From NCBI RefSeq assembly GCF_002505485.1, contig NZ_DAVG01000137.1, positions 1 to 56,624 of the forward strand: DNA of 56,624 nt. The letters run 5' to 3'. The notes beneath the pieces are model-generated. The model did no database searches and was not told the origin of the DNA. It was given only the letters and a program-made list of their open reading frames with translations. This DNA comes from Methanosarcina sp. UBA5 (GTDB taxonomy: Archaea; Halobacteriota; Methanosarcinia; Methanosarcinales; Methanosarcinaceae). How positions within the stretch are numbered: position 1 is the stretch's first letter; every line of letters starts with the position of its first letter. Below, piece after piece: positions 25,325-34,421 of this stretch. A program made the position numbers and the translations under genes.

Positions 25325-26494
25325 TTAGTTTTTGCTTTTAATATTTGAAATTCTCTGCACGTGACCGTGATCACCATGCTTATGCTCTTCATGATGATCA
25401 TGTTCATGATTATGTTCCGGCTCGATTTTATTTACTTTTATTTGTTTTCTCTCAAAGACCTCATGTACCGAATTCTTTACAGCAGCTTTAACAGCTTCCT
25501 TGTCAACGTTTGAGACCGCTGAAAGTATCTTGAGGGTAGGGACAGCTCCTTCCTTCGATTTGATTACATCTTCCTGAGGCTCTTCATAATATACTGTAAC
25601 ACTCTGTTTCACGGTTTCTGAGCCATTATCAAGGAAAAGTTTGATGTGTCCTACAAATTCGGGATTTAGTTGCAGCACCTTCACTTTTATTGTGTTCATC
25701 AGCTCGGTTGTTAATTCCCTGGCAGCCTCAGTACTGAGATTTCCATTTTTAACTGCAAACTCAGCAGAATAACTGCCTACTCTTGAGGCTTCAATTGAAT
25801 TTTCAGTCTCCTGCGGTGCAGAAGGTTCGGCTTTAGAAGGCCCGGCTTCTTCTGTTATTTCAGCTCTCAGAGCTCCTTTGGATATTTCTTCGAGATCCGG
25901 AAGCACTATTCGCATGAAATTCTCGAAACTCTCACCTGTATCCTTTCCTGAAAGCAGGACTACCATGGCTTTTGGATTCAGCTGTTGGACCGAAGCTTCA
26001 AGGATCGGAAGTCGGATAGGTTCTATTAAATCTATCTTGTTTATCCCGAGAATTTCCGCATCAATAATCTGCCTCATGGCAAATTCTTTTACTTCTTTCA
26101 TCAGGTGCTTGAAACGGCTGCCGTCAATCAGGGTTACAAGAGGAGCGATTTTTACCTGCTCGCCGAGGTTCATAAGCTCGACTTCGTTCCTAATAACATG
26201 TGGGAAAGCTATTCCTGTGGGCTCGATCATTATAATATCTGGCTTATATTCTTTTACAAGAAGGTTCATTGTTGTCCTTAACCCTACTTTCAGAGTACAG
26301 CATATGCATCCGCTTGTGATCTCTTTCGTATCGAACCCAAACCTCTTTATCACGTCTCCGTCAATCCCGATTTCCCCTATCTCATTCACGATAATGGCAA
26401 CTTTTTTCCCTCTTTCTGCCAGGTATTTTCCCATATTGATAATAGTGGTGGTTTTCCCGCTTCCTAGGAACCCACCCACTACAATGACCTGCAC
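25325..26494 (-). CDS. G3E-family metallochaperone GTPase (CobW/ZNG1-like)
   Basis: This is a GTPase of the CobW/HypB/UreG class, 389 aa, likely a metal chaperone. Walker A is GGFLGSGKTTT (residues about 7-17), the metal-binding motif is SGCICCTL (about 61-68), Walker B region IEPTGIAFP (about 90), and G4 NKID (about 151). A variable linker precedes a C-terminal CobW domain (about 240-365), and the tail is histidine-rich (EHNHEHDHHEEHKHGDHGH), fit to hold Zn, Ni or Co. The start is GTG with GGGAGG 7 nt upstream. It follows ramM by about 100 nt on the same strand. MtaA and MtaB are zinc enzymes and MtaC holds cobalt, so loading of one of these metals is a reasonable guess. Confidence 0.88.
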   Translation of the reverse strand: MQVIVVGGFLGSGKTTTIINMGKYLAERGKKVAIIVNEIGEIGIDGDVIKRFGFDTKEITSGCICCTLKVGLRTTMNLLVKEYKPDIIMIEPTGIAFPHVIRNEVELMNLGEQVKIAPLVTLIDGSRFKHLMKEVKEFAMRQIIDAEILGINKIDLIEPIRLPILEASVQQLNPKAMVVLLSGKDTGESFENFMRIVLPDLEEISKGALRAEITEEAGPSKAEPSAPQETENSIEASRVGSYSAEFAVKNGNLSTEAARELTTELMNTIKVKVLQLNPEFVGHIKLFLDNGSETVKQSVTVYYEEPQEDVIKSKEGAVPTLKILSAVSNVDKEAVKAAVKNSVHEVFERKQIKVNKIEPEHNHEHDHHEEHKHGDHGHVQRISNIKSKN

Positions 26495-26593
26495 GTTTTT
26501 TCCTCCCTTCGTATCTTCTGGTCTACTGCTTATTTCCCTTTATTCGTTTTTACTCTCAATAAGCTTACCCTTTTTACTTTTAGCTTACTCCAT

Positions 26594-28213
26594 TTACTTT
26601 CCTGCAACTGTCAGATTTTCCCATTTAAATCTATCATCAGGGCAGGCGTGCAGACAGCGCTGGCAATTTGCGCCATCACAGAGGTCAGTCCTTATTTTCA
26701 CGGTTCCGTTTTGTTCCATTCTCAGGGCTCCGGTTGGGCAGACCTTTACGCACTTACGGCAGCCTTCACACCCCTCAATTACCATAGTAAGGTAAGTCCC
26801 GACTCTTTCGAGAACTTCAAGCCCTTCTTCTCCGAGTATGGGAATATCTCTTTCAACCTGGCGGTCAATTTTAAGAACAGAGGAAGGCTCACCAATCATG
26901 GGTAATTTTTTCTTTTTCAGGAACTTCTGCAGCATCTTGAAAGCCATGCCCTCGTTCCAGTATGCAAGTTCCAGCAGATAAGCTTCCTTAAAAGCTTCGG
27001 AGGTTGCAAACATTACATGGGTACCTACTATTTCCTTTGCAATTGCCTGCAGTTCCCAGAGTCTGTCTTCAGAAAGCAGAATTTCCCTGGCAACTATCAG
27101 AGAGGTATTTCCTATCTGGGAAACATAATTCGTATTGTAAGGGATCATGCCCACTTTATGAGCTTTTGCAGCATCCATATAAGTACCTGCAGCTCCTGAC
27201 ATGTAAGCTGTCTGAAGTTCTTCCATTCCTATACCCGCGGCTGCACAGAGAGTGATGTGCCCGGCCCTGAGTGCTCCTATGGCTCTTCCGGCTGCGATAA
27301 GGTCTTTATTCGTGAATATTATCCCGTCCTGAAGGTGAATAATGCCATCCGGGGTCTGAATCTTTGGCAGCACAATTAATTTATTTCTCATAGCTGTTTC
27401 TATAAGGGCAATAACTCCAGTGCCTGTGATACCTTTTGCAGTGAGCTCTTCCTTTTCCACTATTTCCCCGGTTTTAGGATTTACAAGGTCTCCCTTGGTG
27501 GTATTCATATCCCGATCGAGTACGTAGCAGCGCAGATTATCTCCTTCAAACTCCACGTCACAGATTGTGTGAGGGGAAGCAATGGACCCGCATTCTATCT
27601 CCTGACCTTCAAGAGCAGGACCAGCAGCTGCCGAACCGGTGTATATAATACCGTTTGCTTTGAGAGCCATTTCGGCATTTGTTCCGTAATCTGTTGCAAT
27701 CGCGATATCGTTACTCTCAATCATGCCAGCCTTTATAATAAGCGCAAGCGCATCGGCTCCAACTTCATGTTTAATCGCCGGGGGTACCAATAGTTTGCAA
27801 TTTACAGCTTCTTCAAATCCTTCTATCTCGGCCAGAGGTATTATGCGAGCGTCCCTATTCTGTTCCTCTATGTGGTATTTTTGCTTTTTACGCTCTCCGG
27901 CGTATGCCAGATCCTCAATTGGAATTCCCTGAAAGATGGAAAGCTGGATAGGGTTTCCGCAAATTGCAAATTTTTCCATTTCTGCCAGGTTTACTCCAAG
28001 TTCGGTCAGGATATTTTTTACTGCTGTTGCTGAGAGCCCGTGGGCCTTATCAAGTCCGTAATGGATTGCAAAGTCAAGATGGTCCATTACGTTTGCTCCT
28101 GGCAGGGGATTTCTCAGTGTTATGACAGTTTTCTTAATCTCACCGGTCTCTAGGTCAATTTTCTGGGCCCTAAAACCGCTGGTTCCGAGGTCAATTGCAA
28201 CTCCTATTCTCAT
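26594..28213 (-). CDS. ramM: Corrinoid reductive activase (RamA family, methanol type)
   Basis: This ATP-dependent iron-sulfur protein reduces inactive Co(II) corrinoid back to Co(I), 539 aa as expected for RamA. The N-terminus is an actin-like ATPase region (VAIDLGTSGFRAQKI at residues about 4-18, AIATDYGTNAEMAL near 172). The C-terminus has two [4Fe-4S] motifs, CEGCRKCVKVCP and CDGANCQRCLHACP (residues about 482-525). RamA itself serves methylamine proteins; this copy lies 320 nt downstream of mtaA, so it is probably the methanol-specific activator, named RamM or MAP. A perfect site (AAAGGAGGTTAAGAT) precedes the ATG. The exact specificity is inferred from context. Confidence 0.88.
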   Translation of the reverse strand: MRIGVAIDLGTSGFRAQKIDLETGEIKKTVITLRNPLPGANVMDHLDFAIHYGLDKAHGLSATAVKNILTELGVNLAEMEKFAICGNPIQLSIFQGIPIEDLAYAGERKKQKYHIEEQNRDARIIPLAEIEGFEEAVNCKLLVPPAIKHEVGADALALIIKAGMIESNDIAIATDYGTNAEMALKANGIIYTGSAAAGPALEGQEIECGSIASPHTICDVEFEGDNLRCYVLDRDMNTTKGDLVNPKTGEIVEKEELTAKGITGTGVIALIETAMRNKLIVLPKIQTPDGIIHLQDGIIFTNKDLIAAGRAIGALRAGHITLCAAAGIGMEELQTAYMSGAAGTYMDAAKAHKVGMIPYNTNYVSQIGNTSLIVAREILLSEDRLWELQAIAKEIVGTHVMFATSEAFKEAYLLELAYWNEGMAFKMLQKFLKKKKLPMIGEPSSVLKIDRQVERDIPILGEEGLEVLERVGTYLTMVIEGCEGCRKCVKVCPTGALRMEQNGTVKIRTDLCDGANCQRCLHACPDDRFKWENLTVAGK

Positions 28214-28532
28214 ATCTTAACCTCCTTTAAAAAAATTAAAAATTCTTAACCCGTACGTTCCAGACAGATCCTAAACTTAATAATAGGTAAAATTATAAAC
28301 TTAATATATCTAACAAGCTTATGCTGAATAAGTTCTAAAGCTATTTATACTGAATCATTTATCCAGACTGTTTCTCCTCAGCTTACAGCCTGCTAGGGCC
28401 GCTTGGCTCTGGAGTGCTCACTCCGCCTGTCAAAACTAAAAATACAAAGTGGAACACAAGTTCCAGAAAACCTAAAAGCTTTGGAGTTCTGGATGTGTTC
28501 GTGAAAAAAAATAAAGAAATTTTGGTGCCTTT
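28214..28532. other. Intergenic region between mtaA and ramM, 319 bp
   Basis: AT-rich, with a minus-strand TATA-like GATATATTAAG at about 28301-28311 that could give ramM its own promoter. A small hairpin (GGAGT-GCTC-ACTCC, near 28411) lies past mtaA. Confidence 0.45.
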
Positions 28533-29552
28533 TCAGGCGTAATACTCGTCTCTTGCTGCAACCATTGCTTTGATATTCTCGAGGGGTGTCATGGGTGCAA
28601 TTCCACAGCCGGGTGCAAGCACATCGACTCCGCCTTCAAGAGCTGTTTTTGCTTCAGCTTTTATCTTGTCAATAGGACCAGGCAGCAGGGTAAATGGACT
28701 GGAGATGTTCCCTACTAATCTTGCTCTGTCTCCAATGACTTCCTTTCCTTCCTTTGCGCTACCTATCTTTTCTTCTACACTGAGTCCTTCAAAACCGCAG
28801 TCTGCCATGTCACTGAGGATCGCGTTAACCTTACCACAGATGTGGAGTACAGTCACGGAGTTCACACTGGCAGAAAACTTCTGTAACCTTGACTGGAGGA
28901 ACTGTCTAAAAGTATCAGGGCTCATGAGGTCAGGGGAAGCGACAGGATCTGCAATAGCGATAATATCTGCACCGGCTTCAACCATTGCGTTTGCATAGGC
29001 GATTGCAGCTTCTGTGGAGATATCAAGAGCCTGTTCAAAGAGATCAGTCTTTTTAATGGACCATTTCATGAAGGATTTTACACTTATCAGGTCGGAAGCT
29101 AGTGTAACCGGGCCTTCCATTCCTCCGATAATTGGCACATCAGGTCCTACCTTTTCTCTGACAATTTTAATGGCTTCGAGTACGGCTGGAATTCTGTTTC
29201 TCTGCAGGAGATCTGCAGGGACGGCTGCGCCATCGAGGTTTTTGGGGAAGGGGCTAGCTATGACAGACGGCTGCCTGTTCTTGGTACCCATGTTGATTTC
29301 ACAGCCCATTGCTTCACCAAGCACGGTAAGACAGTAGGGAAGCCTCACAGCTTCAAGTCCACTAAGTTCATAGTTGGCAATTGCCAGCTTTGCCATAAGT
29401 TCAGGATTGGTTTGGGCTTCAGGCCATGCAGCTCCAACTTTATCCATAAGTTCTACAATCCCGGTCTGGGTCACGGCGCAAACAGGTACTTTGTCAACAG
29501 GCTTGCCTTCAAGGGCAGCTAAGAGTCTCGTTTTGAGTGTAAATTCGCTCAT
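28533..29552 (-). CDS. mtaA: Methylcobamide:CoM methyltransferase MtaA
   Basis: This zinc enzyme transfers the methyl group from MtaC to coenzyme M, giving methyl-CoM for methanogenesis. It is 339 aa from the chosen start and has a uroporphyrinogen decarboxylase-like TIM barrel. The zinc ligands are His237 and Cys239 in VLHICG and Cys316 in APGCG, matching the HxC...C set of MtaA/MtbA. The wording closely follows the M. barkeri MtaA that I remember (MSEFTLKTRLLAAL), so I begin at the ATG at 29552 rather than the one two codons upstream. It lies upstream of ramM on the same strand and is separate from mtaCB, as in other Methanosarcina. Confidence 0.94.
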   Translation of the reverse strand: MSEFTLKTRLLAALEGKPVDKVPVCAVTQTGIVELMDKVGAAWPEAQTNPELMAKLAIANYELSGLEAVRLPYCLTVLGEAMGCEINMGTKNRQPSVIASPFPKNLDGAAVPADLLQRNRIPAVLEAIKIVREKVGPDVPIIGGMEGPVTLASDLISVKSFMKWSIKKTDLFEQALDISTEAAIAYANAMVEAGADIIAIADPVASPDLMSPDTFRQFLQSRLQKFSASVNSVTVLHICGKVNAILSDMADCGFEGLSVEEKIGSAKEGKEVIGDRARLVGNISSPFTLLPGPIDKIKAEAKTALEGGVDVLAPGCGIAPMTPLENIKAMVAARDEYYA

Positions 29553-30081
29553 AGTCATACCTTTTTTAATTTATTTATATTATTTTTATTAATTATTATG
29601 TCTACTTGACAATAATATATTTAGATCTTTTCAATCCAAAAGGTTTCACACCCCGGAGTAGAAAATCCGAGTTTTGAAACGAAGTTAAAATCGAAGTTTT
29701 GCCTGGGAAATCAATAATAAATTCGAATTTCCTTTTCCACCTCGCCCGAGCAGAGATGGAAATCCGGTACTAAAAATAATTCTCAGGCTACTTACGATCA
29801 CATTAGAATGCGGCATTTTTTAGTTAACAACTTATAAAACCTATTTGTCAAGAATATTTTCTTGCCATATTTTAAATAAACAAGGTCATAAATTTTGACC
29901 TCGCTGTTCGGTGTTTTACGATAATTGGATTCTCTACTTTTTACTCCATTTTAGTGGATCAAGTTTGATCTGGTAACGCATCAAGTGTCATTTCCTCTCT
30001 TACTTTAGATTTCGAGATGGTTTTCGGAACTTATGTCAAGTTTCTTATTCTTGTATTACATAAAATCACAAAGGGGATTCG
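29553..30081. other. Divergent intergenic region, 529 bp
   Basis: Promoter region shared by mtaA (minus) and the P-type ATPase (plus). It is AT-rich; a near-palindrome GATCAAGTTTGATC lies at about 29958-29971. No gene. Confidence 0.45.
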
Positions 30082-32931
30082 ATGGGGAAGAATCTAACTG
30101 GAGGTAACGGCAAGATTTGTTCTCCTCAGGGGAACGAGCATAGTATTTCGCTTCAGGAGTTTCTTGAAAAATTAAACGTTGACGAAAACGGACTTAGCGA
30201 GCAGGAAGCTGCAAGTCGGCTCAAAGAGTGTGGACCCAATGTTCTCGAAGAAATAGGAAAAGAAAGCATAATAAAGAAGTATCTCAGGCAGTTCAGGAAT
30301 TTATTTTCTATCCTGTTGACTATGGGAGCGATTCTATCTTTTATCGGAGAGTATATTGAGCCCGGGCAAGGAAACCTGTATATCGGAATTGCTCTTGCAG
30401 GCGTTGTAGTTATCAATGGAACTTTTACATTCATACAGGAATACCAGGCTGAAAAAACAATGGAAAGCTTTCGGCAGCTTCTTCCACCCCATGCCAGAAT
30501 TCTAAGAGAAGGTAAGGTAAGGGATAGCCTGGCATCAGAGCTTGTTGTAGGGGATATTATTCTTCTTGAGGAAGGAGATAAGGTTCCTGCCGATGGACGC
30601 TTGATTGAAACTAACGCTCTGAAAGTTGATAATTCAGCCATTACCGGCGAATCAGAACCTCAACTTCGATCTCTTGAGCGCACTCATCCAAATATGTTAG
30701 AGTGCAGAAACATGGTTTTTTCAGGGACTCTGGTACAGAGTGGAAACGGGAAGGCAGTCGTTTTTGGAATAGGGCATAATACCCAGATCGGAAGCCTTGC
30801 AACTCTCACACAACAGACTTCAGGCGTTGACACTCCTATCCGAAAAGAACTCAACCATTTCATAAAGGTTATATCCACGATTGCTGTTATTATGGGAGTA
30901 GTCTTTTTTATACTTTCGTTTTTTCTCCAGAATGTTTTTTTTGCAAGCCTTATTTTTGCCATTGGAATTATAGTTGCCAATGTTCCCGAAGGACTTTTAC
31001 CCACAGTTACCCTTGCCCTGAGCCTTGCCTCCAGAAGAATGGCTTCGCAGAATGCTCTCATAAAACAGCTCGAATCAGTAGAAACTCTAGGTTCGACTAC
31101 TGTCATCTGCGCTGACAAAACTGGGACTCTAACTCAAAACAGGATGGCAGTTAATACTCTTATGATCGGTTTTGAATGTCTAATTCTTCAATACACTCTG
31201 AGTTCTAAGAAAAAAGCTGCAACGCAGGAGGTCGAAGAAAGCAAAAACAAAGCTGTTACTGAAGAAATTGCAGATTCAGGAACACAAGGAGCTTGCGTTA
31301 CAGAAAAACCTGCATGGGTTCCTGAAAAACTGTCGTCTGTTTTCATAAGAGTTGCAGGCCTTTGCAACAATGCGAAACTTCGTGAGTCTCCTCCAGGGTA
31401 TACCGGTGACCCCACCGAAGGAGCACTTCTTGTTTTTGCAAATAGCATAGAAGATATAAAAAGACTACAGAATGATTATCCAAGACTGGAAGAATTTCCC
31501 TTTGATTCGCTTACCAAAAGAATGGAAGTTATCTGCCGCACTCCTGAAGGAAAACTTGAAGTTTATCTCAAGGGTGCCCCGGAAGTAGTTGTGAAAATGT
31601 GCAGTTCATCCCTGGATTCAGGAGAAATCAGAAAATTGGATGAAACTAAGCAACAAGAGCTTCTTGACCGGCATCTGAGCCTTGCAAAAAAAGGAGAACG
31701 AGTTATTGCCCTTGCGTATAGGCAGATAGAAGAGCTAAAGGAATATACAGGGGATTTCATCTTCCTCGGATTTGTAGGAATTGTAGACCCTCCACGCCCT
31801 GAAGCCAGAGAAGCTATTGCAAAGTGCCATACAGCCGGGATCAAAGTTGTCATGATCACGGGTGATCACCCGGTTACCGCAGAATCAATTGCAAAGGATG
31901 TAGGACTTGCAAATGCTGGAAACCTTGAGATTGTTACCGGAGACGAGCTGGCTACGCTTTCAAGCACAGATCTTGCGTCAAGATTAAAAAATCCAAGCAT
32001 TGTATTTGCCCGTACTTCTCCTGTACAAAAGCTGAAAATCGTACAACTTTTTCAGGCTGAAGGGGAAATCGTTACCATGACAGGTGATGGGGTCAATGAC
32101 GCTCCTGCGATCAAGAATGCGGATATGGGCGTCGCTATGGGCAGTGGAACAGATGTTGCCCGTGAAGCTGCAGATATGATACTGCTTGATGATAATTTCG
32201 CTACTATTGTGAATGCTGTAGAGGAGGGCAGAACCGTTTTTGATAATATAAAAAAGTTCATTGTGTATATTATTACCCACACCATCCCTGAAGTTCTACC
32301 TTATATAGCTTTCATCCTTTTTGCCCTGCCTCTTTCTATGCCAGTACAGCTTATTCTGGCAATTGATCTTGGTACAGATATGCTGCCTGCACTTGCTCTT
32401 GGGGAGGAAAAAGGAGAAGAGGATATTATGAAAAGACCTCCCAGATCTAGGAACGAAAAATTATTAACTCCTCAGGTGCTTCTTACAGCTTATGGGATAA
32501 AAGGACCTATCGAAGCTATTGCAGGCTTCTTTTGCTACTTTTCCGTACTTTTTGGAGGAGGATGGAATTTTGGCGAGCAGCTTGCAAACAACAATCCCCT
32601 TTATATGCAGTCAATAACTGCTTTCTTTTCAGCAGTAATTATATGCCAGATTGCTAATGTTTTCGCTTCCAGAACCCGGTTCCAGTCAGTCTTCACAATG
32701 GGTTTATTTAGTAATCGTACGGTTCTGGTAGGGATTGTAACTGAACTCCTGATTCTAGCATTTATTATCTGGAATCCGTCGGCAAACCTTATTTTCAATA
32801 CTCATCCTCTTGATCTCAGATATTTACTGATTGCTATTCCTTTTGCAATTTTATTGCTCGGAGTCGATGAGTTAAGAAAATATCTGTTGAGAAGGAATAT
32901 AAGCTGGGCAATCACATACCTTAAATGGTAA
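30082..32931 (+). CDS. P-type cation ATPase, Na,K-ATPase-like (type II)
   Basis: This is an ATP-driven cation pump, 949 aa. It has a cation-ATPase N domain (residues about 20-90), TGES in the actuator domain (about 195), the phosphorylated Asp in DKTGTLTQNR (about 347), KGAPE in the nucleotide domain (about 497), and GDGVNDAPAIK in the hinge (about 670). The membrane motifs resemble type IIC: ANVPEGLLPT in M4, THTIPEVLPY in M5 and IDLGTDMLPALAL in M6, the last very like animal Na,K-ATPase. One M5 site differs (Thr where Na,K-ATPase has Asn776). The ions moved (Na+, K+, Ca2+ or H+) cannot be fixed by reading. AAAGGGG precedes the ATG; no partner gene adjoins it. Confidence 0.85.
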   Translation: MGKNLTGGNGKICSPQGNEHSISLQEFLEKLNVDENGLSEQEAASRLKECGPNVLEEIGKESIIKKYLRQFRNLFSILLTMGAILSFIGEYIEPGQGNLYIGIALAGVVVINGTFTFIQEYQAEKTMESFRQLLPPHARILREGKVRDSLASELVVGDIILLEEGDKVPADGRLIETNALKVDNSAITGESEPQLRSLERTHPNMLECRNMVFSGTLVQSGNGKAVVFGIGHNTQIGSLATLTQQTSGVDTPIRKELNHFIKVISTIAVIMGVVFFILSFFLQNVFFASLIFAIGIIVANVPEGLLPTVTLALSLASRRMASQNALIKQLESVETLGSTTVICADKTGTLTQNRMAVNTLMIGFECLILQYTLSSKKKAATQEVEESKNKAVTEEIADSGTQGACVTEKPAWVPEKLSSVFIRVAGLCNNAKLRESPPGYTGDPTEGALLVFANSIEDIKRLQNDYPRLEEFPFDSLTKRMEVICRTPEGKLEVYLKGAPEVVVKMCSSSLDSGEIRKLDETKQQELLDRHLSLAKKGERVIALAYRQIEELKEYTGDFIFLGFVGIVDPPRPEAREAIAKCHTAGIKVVMITGDHPVTAESIAKDVGLANAGNLEIVTGDELATLSSTDLASRLKNPSIVFARTSPVQKLKIVQLFQAEGEIVTMTGDGVNDAPAIKNADMGVAMGSGTDVAREAADMILLDDNFATIVNAVEEGRTVFDNIKKFIVYIITHTIPEVLPYIAFILFALPLSMPVQLILAIDLGTDMLPALALGEEKGEEDIMKRPPRSRNEKLLTPQVLLTAYGIKGPIEAIAGFFCYFSVLFGGGWNFGEQLANNNPLYMQSITAFFSAVIICQIANVFASRTRFQSVFTMGLFSNRTVLVGIVTELLILAFIIWNPSANLIFNTHPLDLRYLLIAIPFAILLLGVDELRKYLLRRNISWAITYLKW

Positions 32932-33390
32932 ATCAAGGTTACAGAAAGCAGGATTTACGATGAAACTTGCAATGCTAGTCAGGGTAGAAAAATAAGTAAG
33001 TCCTAGTTTTTTGTTTTTTTACATTAATAACTTTTATTTAATTATTAATATCTGTTATCAATTGAATAATACCATAGCTCCAGAATTAGTATTGTTTTGT
33101 TAATTTCAGAATACCAAAATTGTATTATTTTGTTGATAACTGCTTTTTAAGTCTTTTTTTCTATAAAAATTCTAACGTAAGCTCCTAATTGGTATAATAT
33201 GCGTTATTATTCTCTAGTTTTGATTCTCGAAAGATACTTTGTTATGAATTCATATAGAAAACTTTTATATAGATTCCAATTTAATTTTATCTGTTAATGT
33301 TATTTTATTACATTATAAAGTTCCTTTCAAACCCAACCCATAACCCACTTTCGGCTTAATTAACCCAGGACTCGACCCCGAGCTTAAAGT
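32932..33390. other. Intergenic region, 459 bp
   Basis: Strongly AT-rich. I see no gene, only poly-T runs (about 33009-33021 and 33153-33161) that could end transcription of the ATPase gene. Confidence 0.45.
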
Positions 33391-34055
33391 ATGAACGTTA
33401 GTAGAAAGATCCTTGATATTACTCTGGATGTCTTCCTGCCGGATACTAATGGCTGTTTTGTCCTGAAGCAGCTAAAGAATGACCCTTGTACGGTTTCTAT
33501 ACCTGTACTTATCGTCTCTATGACCGATAATAACGAGCTTGGAGTTACCCTCGGAACAACCTACTCCTTTACGAAGCCGGTAAAAAGAATTGACTGGTAA
33601 ACTCTCTCAAAGAAATTGCCAGACAGTTCCGGTTCGAATATCCTAAAGTTCTTATAGTAGATGACGACGAAAATAATGTAGAACTGCTAAGTTCGATGAT
33701 TGAGCTCGAGGGCTTTGAGGCTATAAAAGCCTATAGCGGGAGGAAAGGTCTGCAAAAGCTTTTCTCTGAACCACAGCCTCATATTCTGATTCTTGACCTC
33801 ATGATGCCGGAAATTAGCGGGTTTGATGTTATATCCAGCATGAGGGCCGATGTACGCACAAAAGATATTCCTTTTATTGTATGCACTTCCGGAGAACTTA
33901 CTGAGAAGAATATCGAGGAACTGAATTGTGAGCTAAAAGGGCATCTTATTTCTATTCTGAAGAAAGGTACTTTCGGAAGAAAAGAGTTAATTAATAGAAT
34001 AAAACAATTAGCTATGCTGGAGAGTTGTAATGATGAAAAAAATCCTGATTGTTGA
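33391..34055 (+). pseudogene. Frameshifted tandem response-regulator receiver remnant
   Basis: Two receiver domains are joined by a broken frame. The first piece (33391-33600) starts in mid-domain ('LDITLDVFLPDTNG'), lacks the N-terminal acidic pair, and ends after SFTKPVKRIDW. The protein then continues in another frame from 33594 (LVNSLKEIARQF), a one-base shift, into a complete receiver: VLIVDDDENN, phosphoacceptor in LILDLMMPE, and a late Lys region. This layout is known from the C-terminal end of multi-receiver hybrid kinases in Methanosarcina, so it looks like the leftover of one. Its 3' end overlaps the next receiver gene by 26 nt. Confidence 0.7.
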
Positions 34056-34407
34056 AGATAATCCCATGAACATGGAACTGGTCCTGGACCTTCTGGAGTT
34101 CTATGGACATAACATAACTAAAGCCGAGGATGGAATAAAGGCTCTTGAACGCCTTGCTGAAACAAAATTCGATATTATCCTGCTGGATATGCAACTTCCG
34201 AAGATGGACGGGCTTGAGGTTCTCGATCAAATTAAGAAAAATCCTGCGACTGCAAATATTCCTGTGATAGCGGTTACTGCCCATGCTATGAAAGGCAGTG
34301 AAGAACATTTCATAGAAATGGGCTGCGTAGACTATGTCTCCAAACCCATAGATATCCACAAATTCAGGGCTCTGATCAATAAGTATCTGGGAGAAGACTC
34401 ATCTTAA
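34030..34407 (+). CDS. Single-domain response regulator (CheY/DivK-like)
   Basis: This is a stand-alone receiver, 125 aa. The acidic pocket is VEDNP at residues about 8-12, the phosphoacceptor Asp lies in IILLDMQLPKMDG (about 50-62), the conserved Thr is in AVTAHAMKG (about 82), and the Lys is in SKPID (about 104). No output domain follows, so it must act through a partner protein or in a phosphorelay. The wording is closest to DivK-like receivers that follow hybrid kinases. GGAGAG lies just before the ATG. It overlaps the broken receiver gene upstream, so both were once one signalling operon; no kinase is left nearby. Confidence 0.85.
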   Translation: MMKKILIVEDNPMNMELVLDLLEFYGHNITKAEDGIKALERLAETKFDIILLDMQLPKMDGLEVLDQIKKNPATANIPVIAVTAHAMKGSEEHFIEMGCVDYVSKPIDIHKFRALINKYLGEDSS

Positions 34408-34421
34408 TTTCAGAAGGGTAG

